Positions 49,338 to 56,311 of a DNA stretch of 64,000 nt are shown one piece after another. Source of the stretch: Solirubrobacter soli DSM 22325. GTDB taxonomy: Bacteria > Actinomycetota > Thermoleophilia > Solirubrobacterales > Solirubrobacteraceae. Under the pieces are notes generated by a model. That model searched no databases and had not been told where the DNA came from. It worked only from the letters and a program-made list of their open reading frames with translations. Each line of letters opens with the position of its first letter. Within the stretch, counting starts at the first letter, position 1. The DNA lies in assembly GCF_000423665.1 (NCBI RefSeq), contig NZ_AUIK01000023.1, positions 1 through 64,000 on the forward strand. The letters run 5' to 3'. Position numbers and translations under genes: made by a program.

Positions 49338-50685
49338 CTTCGGCCATCAGCAGGCCGAGCGGGATCGGCCGGATCGGAGCCCGGGCGCTGAAGCGCTCGG
49401 GCTCCGGGACGCGGGCGGCGACGAGCCGCTCGCACACCCGGCCCTGACACGGGCCCTGGCCGCAGCGGGTCACGACCTTCAGCGCCGAGAGCGTGGTGGC
49501 GCCGCCGTTGACGGCGGCGTCGACCGCGCCGGCGGTGACGTCCTCGCAGCGGCACAGCGTCGTGTCGGCGTCGGCGAGCTTCAACAGGCCCGGCCGGGGA
49601 TCGAAGAGGTCCGAGAGGATGCCGGCGAAGTTCGCGAGCTTCTCGCGGCGGACGCGGAGCGGGGCGAGGTCGCGCGCGGGCGCGAGCGCGCCGTTGCCGT
49701 TGGCGCGCGGCCGGGCCGCATGGGCGGCGGCCGCGAAGCCCGCCAGCTCGCCCTCGGCGAGCGCGAGCTCGGCGCCGCCGACACCCGTCGCCTCACCCGC
49801 CACGAACACGCCCGTCACGGAGGTCTGCATGTCCTCGTTGTGGGCGACCGCGTCACCGGCGAGCTCGCAGCCGAGCGCGCGGGCGAGGTCGACGGACGGA
49901 AGGAAGCCGTAGGCGGTGCAGACCGCGTCGACCGCGAACGACTTCTCGGCCCCCGAAGGAGACCAGTCCGGACCCGCCGCGGCGATCGTCGCGCGCTGCA
50001 CGCGGCCCTCGCCCTCGGCGCGCACGATCACGTGACCCCAGACGATCCGGCGCACCTTCGTGCGGTATTTGGCGTACTCGACCAGGCGCTGCGGGTGGGC
50101 GGCCATCCGCGGGCCGACGCCCATCCACTCGCGCCGGCGCGTCGCCTCGACCACGGCGACCACATCGGCGCCCAACGACGCCAGTTGCGAGGCGACCGGG
50201 AGCAGGAACGGCCCCGCGCCCGCCAGCAGCACCCGCTTGCCCGGCAGCACGCCCTGGCCCTTCGCCAATGCCTGCGCCCCACCGGCGGTGAGCACGCCGG
50301 GGAGCGTCCAGCCCGGGAACGCGACGGGACGGTCGTACGCGCCGGTGCAGAGCACGATCGCCTTCGCGCGCACCCGCGCCGGGCCGGACCCGGTGAGCAT
50401 GAGGACGCCCGGCTCGGGCGTCCCCCAGACCGAGCGGCCGGCGAGCACCTCCGCGCCGGAGTCGCGCAACGCGCGCACCCGCGACCGGGCCTCCGGCGGG
50501 AGCGAGGGCGGAGCGGCGGAGTCGACCTCGTCGAACCGGCGGCGCCAGATCTGTCCTCCCGGCGCTGCGTACTCGTCGATCACGACCACCGACGACCCTG
50601 CCTGACGGGCGGCGATGGCAGCGGCCATCCCCGCCGGCCCGCCGCCGACTATGGCGACGTCGACCAACTTCGACGCTTCGGTCAC
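49324..50685 (-). CDS. FAD/NAD(P)-dependent oxidoreductase with BFD-type [2Fe-2S] site (HcnB/opine oxidase alpha-like)
   Basis: A 453-residue flavoprotein. The FAD motif is VAIVGGGPAGMAAAIAARQ, the NAD(P)-type second motif VLLAGAGPFLLPVASQL, and a C-terminal BFD-like domain binds a [2Fe-2S] cluster through CRCEDVT and RCGQGPCQGRVC. This architecture is that of HcnB, opine oxidase subunit A and the alpha subunit of D-hydroxyproline dehydrogenase, all of which work with a DAO-type beta and a 2Fe-2S gamma subunit. Those two lie at 44287-45686 on the opposite strand, so the usual operon is split by the double amidase. The end overlaps that gene by 14 bases. Confidence 0.85.
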   Translation of the reverse strand: MTEASKLVDVAIVGGGPAGMAAAIAARQAGSSVVVIDEYAAPGGQIWRRRFDEVDSAAPPSLPPEARSRVRALRDSGAEVLAGRSVWGTPEPGVLMLTGSGPARVRAKAIVLCTGAYDRPVAFPGWTLPGVLTAGGAQALAKGQGVLPGKRVLLAGAGPFLLPVASQLASLGADVVAVVEATRRREWMGVGPRMAAHPQRLVEYAKYRTKVRRIVWGHVIVRAEGEGRVQRATIAAAGPDWSPSGAEKSFAVDAVCTAYGFLPSVDLARALGCELAGDAVAHNEDMQTSVTGVFVAGEATGVGGAELALAEGELAGFAAAAHAARPRANGNGALAPARDLAPLRVRREKLANFAGILSDLFDPRPGLLKLADADTTLCRCEDVTAGAVDAAVNGGATTLSALKVVTRCGQGPCQGRVCERLVAARVPEPERFSARAPIRPIPLGLLMAEATDS

Positions 50686-50880
50686 GGCCCCACACCCGGG
50701 ACGCCCGAAATCGATCGGTTGGTCCCTCGAAGGCGGTCGCCGGGCTCGCTCACCCGACGAGCGTACGGACGGTCACACGAGCCACCTACCGCCAATTGTC
50801 GAGGGTTGCCCGCACGCGCTTGCGTTGACTGCCGGAACTCTCACACGCGCGATTGACCGCGATCGACCGCCCGAGCAGAC

Positions 50881-50892
50881 TTCTCATGAGAA
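50881..50892. promoter_or_regulatory. Palindrome TTCTCATGAGAA upstream of the CocE-like gene
   Basis: A perfect 12-base palindrome 18 bases before the ATG of the dipeptidyl-peptidase-like gene. Eleven of the bases recur in the same orientation before the M6-like peptidase gene (61459-61469). TTGACC (50853-50858) and a weak -10-like CAGACT (50876-50881) would put the start of transcription inside the palindrome, as for a repressor site. Confidence 0.45.
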
Positions 50893-50910
50893 CTCCAGGA
50901 GGGACGGGGA

Positions 50911-53391
50911 ATGAGATCACGGTCAGTCCGGCGAGTGGGCCTCGCCGCGGTCGTTGCAGCCTGCGCATGGACGTCGAGCGCGCACGCCCAGGCACCGCCG
51001 GTCATCGACACGACGGGCGGGAAGACACAGCCCGTCTTCGGGTACGCGGACGCGATCCGCGAGCGCGTGTTCATCGAGTCGCCCTATGACTCGGACAAGA
51101 ACAACGTCAAGGACATCATCGCCATCGACGTCAAGCGTCCCAAGGCCACGAACGAGGGCCTGAAGGCGCCGGTGATCATGGATCCGAGCCCGTACTACTC
51201 GACGCTCGGGCGCGGCAACGAGTCCCAGCTCAAGCGCGACTACGACAACGACGGCCTGCTCGACCTGTGGCCGCTGTTCTACGACAACTGGTTCGTCCCG
51301 CGCGGCTACGCCGTGATCCTCATGGACATGATCGGGACCAACAACTCGACCGGCTGTCCGACCGTCCACGACGAGCCCGACAACTTGAGCGCGAAGGTCG
51401 TGATCGACTGGCTCAACGGGCGGACCAAGGGCGTCGACAAGAACGGGGTGGAGGTCAAGGCGCCGTGGCACAACGGCAAGACCGGCCTGATCGGCAAGTC
51501 CTATGACGGCACGCTGGCCAACGCCGTCGCGGCGTCCGGCGTCGAGGGACTGACCACGATCGTCCCGATCTCCGCGATCGCCTCCTACTACGACTACACG
51601 CGCACCAACGGCGTCATCCAGCGCGGCAACCACTATCTGGCGAGCCTCTCGAGCACCGTCACCAACCCGGAGCGCCGCGACTACTGCCTGCCGGTGCGCA
51701 ATGAGCTGAGTGCCAATGACGGCGACGCGACCGGCGACTACAGCGACTTCTGGGCGGTCCGCGACTACCTGAAGGACCTCGACAAGGTCAAGGCGAGCGT
51801 CTTCATCACCCACGGCGTCCAGGACGAGAACGTCCGCGCCGACCACTTCTCCAAGTGGTGGTACGGGCTGAAGGAGCGCAACGTCCCGCGCAAGCTGTGG
51901 ATCCTTCGCCAGGGCCACGTCGATCCATTCGACGGCCGCCGCGCCGTGTGGGTGGACACGATCCACCGCTGGTTCGACTACTGGCTCCAGGGTGTCCAGA
52001 ACGGGATCATGAGCGAGCCCGCGGTGGACATCGAGGAGTCCCGCGACAACTGGAAGAGCTACGCCGACTGGCCGATCCCGGGCACGAAGATGACCGACGT
52101 CTTCCTGCGCGGCACGACCGCCACCACCAACGGCGAGCTCGGCGGCGCGTCCGGCGGCGCGACGGACAGCCTCACCTTCCGCGACGCGAACCTGAGCGAG
52201 AACAACATGCTCAGCCTGACCAACGGGCAGACGAACAAGAAGTCGTTCATCTCGGCGCCGCTCAAGCAGCCGCTGCGGATGTCCGGCACCGCGATCATCG
52301 ACCTGCAGGCGTCGCTGAGCAAGACCCAGTCGAACCTGACCGCGCTGATCGTCGACTACGGCAACTCGACGCAGACGAACCGCAACGGCGACGGCGTCGC
52401 CAACTCCAACCCGGTCGTCCGCAGTTGCTGGGGCGAGTCCGTGCCCGACGACACGCCGTGCTTCATCGAGACCACCAAGCCGCAGCAGACCGTCACCCAG
52501 TGGCGCGTCACCAAGGGCATGATGGATTCCTCCAACCGCAACTCGCTGCGGGTCGCCGAGCCGGTCACGATCGGCTCCAAGTACCGCTTCACGTTCCCGG
52601 AGCTGCCCGAGGACTACACGTTCGCGGCCGGCCACCGGATCGGGATCGTCATCGGCGCGAACTTCTCCGCCTACGGATCGACCAACGGCATGACGCAGAC
52701 CGACATCACGCTCGACACGAAGCTGAGCAAGGTCTCGCTGCCGATCGTCGGCGGCTACGACGCGGCGGTCGCCGCCGGAGCGTTCGTGCCCGAGACGGTC
52801 GCGCCGGAGATCGGCGCCGCCCCGGACATCACCGTGGACTCCGCGAGCCCGACGACGACCGTCACCTACGCCACGCCGGCCGTCACCGACAACGAGGACC
52901 CGTCGCCGGACATCAGCTGCACGCCGGCGTCCGGCACGACGTTCCACGTCGGTCAGACGATCGTCACCTGCACCGCCTCCGACGCCAACGGCAACACGTC
53001 GACCAAGTCGTTCACGGTCACGGTCCGCGGGACGCTCGCCGTCGGCGCCTCGGTCCCGGCGACCCTGGCCCTGACGCTCGGCGCGCCGGCCACGTTCGGC
53101 GCGTTCACCGCGGGCGTGCAGAAGGAGTACACCGCGGCCACCAGCGCCAACGTCATCTCGACGGCGGGCGACGCGGCGCTGAAGGTCGCCGACCCCGGCC
53201 GCCTGATGAACGGGGCCTTCGCGCTCCCCGAGCCGCTCCAGGTGAGCTTCAGCAAGTCGGCCTGGACCGCGCCCGTCTCCAACGACGCGGTCGCGATCAC
53301 GTTCAAGCAGCTGATCAAGGCGACCGATGCGCTCCGCACCGGCGCCTACTCCAAGACGCTCACCTTCACGCTGAGCACGACCTCGCCGTAA
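50911..53391 (+). CDS. Secreted CocE/NonD-type hydrolase, Xaa-Pro dipeptidyl-peptidase-like, with HYR and tail domains
   Basis: An 826-residue exported serine hydrolase with a signal peptide (about 1-27, cleaved near AHAQA). The alpha/beta domain (about 45-370) has the nucleophile Ser197 in GKSYDG, Asp305 in THGVQDENV and His336 in RQGHVDPF: the Xaa-Pro dipeptidyl-peptidase (S15) arrangement, followed by the C-terminal jelly-roll of that family (about 380-600). Next comes an HYR-like immunoglobulin domain (about 620-708, TPASGTTFHVGQTIVTCTAS), then the shared tail (711-826, ending TFTLSTTSP). It would cut Xaa-Pro dipeptides or esters outside the cell. The AGGAGGGA before the ATG is a strong ribosome-binding site. 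A 15-pair hairpin follows. Confidence 0.88.
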   Translation: MRSRSVRRVGLAAVVAACAWTSSAHAQAPPVIDTTGGKTQPVFGYADAIRERVFIESPYDSDKNNVKDIIAIDVKRPKATNEGLKAPVIMDPSPYYSTLGRGNESQLKRDYDNDGLLDLWPLFYDNWFVPRGYAVILMDMIGTNNSTGCPTVHDEPDNLSAKVVIDWLNGRTKGVDKNGVEVKAPWHNGKTGLIGKSYDGTLANAVAASGVEGLTTIVPISAIASYYDYTRTNGVIQRGNHYLASLSSTVTNPERRDYCLPVRNELSANDGDATGDYSDFWAVRDYLKDLDKVKASVFITHGVQDENVRADHFSKWWYGLKERNVPRKLWILRQGHVDPFDGRRAVWVDTIHRWFDYWLQGVQNGIMSEPAVDIEESRDNWKSYADWPIPGTKMTDVFLRGTTATTNGELGGASGGATDSLTFRDANLSENNMLSLTNGQTNKKSFISAPLKQPLRMSGTAIIDLQASLSKTQSNLTALIVDYGNSTQTNRNGDGVANSNPVVRSCWGESVPDDTPCFIETTKPQQTVTQWRVTKGMMDSSNRNSLRVAEPVTIGSKYRFTFPELPEDYTFAAGHRIGIVIGANFSAYGSTNGMTQTDITLDTKLSKVSLPIVGGYDAAVAAGAFVPETVAPEIGAAPDITVDSASPTTTVTYATPAVTDNEDPSPDISCTPASGTTFHVGQTIVTCTASDANGNTSTKSFTVTVRGTLAVGASVPATLALTLGAPATFGAFTAGVQKEYTAATSANVISTAGDAALKVADPGRLMNGAFALPEPLQVSFSKSAWTAPVSNDAVAITFKQLIKATDALRTGAYSKTLTFTLSTTSP
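53041..53388 (+). other. Shared C-terminal domain, copy 2 (CocE-like hydrolase)
   Basis: Same domain as at 48987-49334: LALTLGAPATFGAFTAGV, TSANVISTAGDAALKV, DPGRLMNGAFALPEPLQV, SFSKSAWTAPVSNDAV, TDALRTGAYSKTL, and TFTLSTTSP ending at the stop codon. Confidence 0.85.
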
Positions 53392-53401
53392 GGGATCGGC
53401 A

Positions 53402-53437
53402 CTCGCTACTGGACCTCACCGAAGGTCCAGTAGCGAG
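53402..53437 (+). terminator. Strong hairpin after the CocE-like gene
   Basis: Bases 53402-53416 and 53423-53437 are perfect reverse complements (15 pairs) around CACCGA, beginning 11 bases after the stop codon. No T-run; a short GATTCCTTG follows. Confidence 0.8.
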
Positions 53438-53469
53438 GATTCCTTGATCAAACATATGCTCCCCACACG

Positions 53470-54879
53470 ATGAGGAGTACGCATGCAGCCATCGCGCTGC
53501 TCACGCTGGGTCTCGTGCCGGTCGCCACCGCTTCGGCGGGCGTTGTCCAGTCGGTCTCTGGACAGCCAGCGTTCCAAGCGGCCTCGGGAGAGGTCAACGC
53601 CGTCCTGCTGACGAGGCTGCCCGGCGGCGCCTGGGGATGGTTCGACTACCTCTCGCCGCTCACGGCCGGGCCCGGTTGCTCGGGCATCGGGCCGGTCACT
53701 TGCATGTACACCGGCGGCGATGCCCACCTCGGCAACGGCGACGACAAGGCGTACGTCGACTCGGCAACGCTGAGTTACGGGATCGTGTACGGCGACGCCG
53801 GTGACGACGACTTCCACGCCGGCGGCTCGACCGACGGAGCCGGGTACGGAGGGCCTGGAAACGACACCATCACGCTCGCCTCCGGCGGGGGTGTGCTGGG
53901 CGACGGCGGCTCCGGCGACGATCGGATCTACGGCTACGAGGCGACGCAGGGCAAGCTCGACGGCGGCCCCGACGACGACGTGCTGATCTCGACCAACGCC
54001 GTCTCGACGATCAACGGCGACGGTGGCAACGACACCATCCTCTACGGCGGTCTCGCCACGACCATCTCGGGCGGTGCCGGAGACGACACGGTCAAGTTCC
54101 TGCGCGGCACCTCCAGCCGGGCCACGATCACCACGGGCGCCGGCGACGACGTGATCCGCGACTACAGGCAGGTCAGCAAGATCGACTCCGGCACCGACAA
54201 CGATCAGATCGACGTCTCCGGCGGCGGGGATCCCGACGAGGTCACCTGCGGCACCGGCTTCGACACCGTGTGGGCGGACCCCGACGACGTCGTCGCCGCG
54301 AGCTGCGAAGAGCGGTTCGCGGGGCCGTCGCCGCAACTCCCGCGCATCGACGCGGCGAACGCCGCCGCGGAGCGGCTCGTCGGCCACCAGGTGGACCTGA
54401 CGGCCGGCCTCGCCGACGTGCTCGGCTCGGACGAGATCGGGCCCGGCGTCAGCACGCTCGACCCCGGCCTCCCCGAGGCCTACCGCGCGATCGCGTCCAC
54501 AGCGGCCACCGTCGACCACGTCAGCCTGCGCGTCGCCGCCGGCACCACCGCCTCCCGGCTGGTGATCGGCGTCTACGCCGACAACAACGGCCACCCGGGC
54601 CAGCTGCTCACCACCGGCGAGCTGGCCGCCCCCACGCCCGACGCCTGGAACGAGGTCAGCGTCGCGCCCACCGCCCTCGCCGCCGGGCTGCCGTATTGGA
54701 TCGCGGTGATGGGGACCGGCGGCGCGCTGCGCATCGCCAACCACGACGGCGGGACCGGCAACTCGCCCAGCGAGACCGGACGCTTCGCCGCCGGCCAGGA
54801 CCCCGGCCAGCTCCCCGCGACCTGGCGCACCCTGACCCGCTACCCGCGCGACGGCCTGCTCTCCGCCTTCGCGCGATAG
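53470..54879 (+). CDS. Secreted RTX-like calcium-binding repeat protein
   Basis: A 469-residue exported protein with signal peptide (about 1-23). The middle (about 80-280) has degenerate RTX-type nonapeptide repeats: GGDAHLGNGDD, YGDAGDDDF, GGPGNDTI, GDGGSGDDRI, GGPDDDV, NGDGGNDTI, GGAGDDTV, TGAGDDVI, typical of parallel beta-rolls that bind Ca2+. The last 150 residues form a beta domain (VDHVSLRVAAGTTASRLVIGVYAD, then PYWIAVMGTGG), similar to jelly-roll modules. It does not carry the shared C-terminal domain of its neighbours. Role: surface or matrix protein; the exact function is unknown. The start ATG lies 32 bases after the terminator hairpin. Confidence 0.8.
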   Translation: MRSTHAAIALLTLGLVPVATASAGVVQSVSGQPAFQAASGEVNAVLLTRLPGGAWGWFDYLSPLTAGPGCSGIGPVTCMYTGGDAHLGNGDDKAYVDSATLSYGIVYGDAGDDDFHAGGSTDGAGYGGPGNDTITLASGGGVLGDGGSGDDRIYGYEATQGKLDGGPDDDVLISTNAVSTINGDGGNDTILYGGLATTISGGAGDDTVKFLRGTSSRATITTGAGDDVIRDYRQVSKIDSGTDNDQIDVSGGGDPDEVTCGTGFDTVWADPDDVVAASCEERFAGPSPQLPRIDAANAAAERLVGHQVDLTAGLADVLGSDEIGPGVSTLDPGLPEAYRAIASTAATVDHVSLRVAAGTTASRLVIGVYADNNGHPGQLLTTGELAAPTPDAWNEVSVAPTALAAGLPYWIAVMGTGGALRIANHDGGTGNSPSETGRFAAGQDPGQLPATWRTLTRYPRDGLLSAFAR

Positions 54880-54887
54880 CCGAACCC

Positions 54888-54917
54888 GCTGGCGTTCAGC
54901 GCGTGCTGAACGCCAGC
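54888..54917. terminator. Hairpin between convergent genes
   Basis: GCTGGCGTTCAGC (54888-54900) pairs perfectly with GCTGAACGCCAGC (54905-54917) around GCGT. The minus-strand gene's stop codon (54896-54898) lies in the stem. No T-run. Confidence 0.75.
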
Positions 54918-55309
54918 CGCCAGTCGTCGCGCGACTCGCCGTCGATCGTGAAGCGCCACTCGTAGCGCTTGCCCGACTCGAGCGGAAGCGGGCTGAGGTT
55001 CAATGCCAGCGGCAAGCCGATCGGGGTGCCGTGCGGGGTGCCGGGCGGGCGGCCGACCTCGAACTCCCCGCCCATCAGGATCGCGTTCTCGCCGCCTTCG
55101 CCGTCACCGGTCATCACCGGGTAGCCGTCGGAGTCGACGAGCTCCAGCGACCATTCGAGCCGGCGGTTCGTCTGGTCCCACGGGACCTCGACCAGCAGGG
55201 CGATCGCGGACGGGGCGGGCGGGCCGGTGATGCTCCACCCGCCGCCGAGGATGTACAGCTTGCCGTCGGCCACCTGCGCCGAATCGGCCAGCATCAAAGT
55301 CACTCGCAT
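54896..55309 (-). CDS. DUF6941-like hypothetical protein (137 aa)
   Basis: A soluble beta-sandwich-like protein without signal peptide: VTLMLADSAQVADGKLYILGGGWSI in pieces (LADSAQVADGKLYILGGGW), then IALLVEVPWDQTNRRLEWSLELVD and LSPLPLESGKRYEWRFTIDGE. The pattern ADSAQ...GKLYILGGGW and the final YEWR..IDG matches a conserved family that I believe is DUF6941, of unknown function. It ends in a hairpin shared with the RTX-like gene. It starts at ATG 55309 and lies after the redoxin gene on the same strand. Confidence 0.65.
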   Translation of the reverse strand: MRVTLMLADSAQVADGKLYILGGGWSITGPPAPSAIALLVEVPWDQTNRRLEWSLELVDSDGYPVMTGDGEGGENAILMGGEFEVGRPPGTPHGTPIGLPLALNLSPLPLESGKRYEWRFTIDGESRDDWRLAFSTR

Positions 55310-55330
55310 TGCGAGGAGAGGATCGCAGGG

Positions 55331-55873
55331 TCAGCGCTTGACCAGACGCGCGAGCTCGCCGCCGAGGACGTCCTCGGTCACGCCGCCCGGCCAGCCGCGC
55401 TCGAGCTTGCCGCCCGGCGCGATCAGGATCACCGCCGGCGGGGTGCGGATGGCGTAGCGCCGCCAGGTGTCCATCCCGCCGTCGATCCCCACGGGATACG
55501 TGACGTCGTGGGCGTCCAGCCACGACTTCACCGCCGGCGCCTTGTCCTGCCCGCCGACGCCGACGAACGTCACGACGTCGCGGTACTTGGACGCAAGCGG
55601 CGCGAGCGCCTTCTGCTGGGTCGCGCAGCGACTGCACCAGGACGCGAAGAAGAACACCACGACCGGGCGCTGCTTCCACAGCGCCGCCGCGTCCACCCGC
55701 GTGCCGTCGAGCAGCGACAGCGAGAACGGCGGCGCCGCGGCGGTCGAGGTGGCGGGCGCGAACGTCACCCCGTCCGGGAGCGCACCCGGCAGCGTGTCGC
55801 GGCCGCCGTCATGCGCCGCCGAGCCGCCGCAAGCGGCCAGCAGCACCAGCAGGGCCAGAGCGAGCCGCCTCAA
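55331..55873 (-). CDS. TlpA/ResA-type thioredoxin-like lipoprotein
   Basis: A 180-residue lipoprotein: signal and lipobox MRRLALALLVLLAACGG, with Cys at about 15. The redoxin domain (about 45-180) has the active site SWCSRCATQQK, i.e. WCSRC, followed by GVGGQDKAPAVKSWLDAHDVTYPV and a cis-Pro in RTPPAVILI. Such proteins reduce disulfides outside the membrane, for example for cytochrome c or secreted proteins. The secreted peptidases next door have several cysteines, so assistance with their folding is conceivable. TTG at 55873 overlaps the stop of the upstream lipoprotein gene by four bases (TTGA). Confidence 0.8.
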   Translation of the reverse strand: MRRLALALLVLLAACGGSAAHDGGRDTLPGALPDGVTFAPATSTAAAPPFSLSLLDGTRVDAAALWKQRPVVVFFFASWCSRCATQQKALAPLASKYRDVVTFVGVGGQDKAPAVKSWLDAHDVTYPVGIDGGMDTWRRYAIRTPPAVILIAPGGKLERGWPGGVTEDVLGGELARLVKR

Positions 55874-56304
55874 TCCAGCACCACCGTCGCGCGGCCGCGC
55901 TCGAGCGCGAACGGCCGCGGGGGACCTTCGGGCAGGATGAGCCGGTACTTCGCGCCCGCCTTGATGTTGGCGTGCACCTCGAAGCGGCAGAACGTCGGCA
56001 CGCGCGGCACCCCTGGATCATGGTTGAAGGCGGCGATCGCCTTCCCCTCGGGCAGGTCGCCCTTGGAGATGACCTTGCCCGACGACGCGTCCTCCACGCG
56101 CCACGCGGCGGTCGCGTGGGCGTAGAGGTACGGCTCGCCGCCCGAGCAGGCCTCGCCCAGCGCCCGCAGGACCGTGTCCGGGGCGATGATCGCGACCGTG
56201 GGGCCGGAGGCGCCGCCGCCGCAGCTGGAGAGCGCTGCGGCGGCGGCGATCACGACGACGGGGTACAGAGCCCGTCGAAGAATTCCGGTCCGACCATTCT
56301 TCAA
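55870..56304 (-). CDS. Hypothetical lipoprotein (144 aa)
   Basis: It has an N-terminal helix and lipobox (LYPVVVIAAAAALSSCGGG), then a beta-rich domain with PTVAIIAPDTVLRALGEACSGG, AWRVEDASSGKVISKGDLPEG and RFEVHANIKAGAKYRLILPEG, perhaps an adhesin-like Ig domain. Two Cys outside the lipobox (EACSGG, TFCRFE) may form a disulfide, which suits a redoxin partner gene. TTG at 56304 begins seven bases after the M6 gene stop. The near-palindrome TTCTTCAACGAA overlaps this start. No ribosome-binding site is evident, so the start could be elsewhere. Confidence 0.6.
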   Translation of the reverse strand: MKNGRTGILRRALYPVVVIAAAAALSSCGGGASGPTVAIIAPDTVLRALGEACSGGEPYLYAHATAAWRVEDASSGKVISKGDLPEGKAIAAFNHDPGVPRVPTFCRFEVHANIKAGAKYRLILPEGPPRPFALERGRATVVLD

Positions 56305-56311
56305 CGAACTC

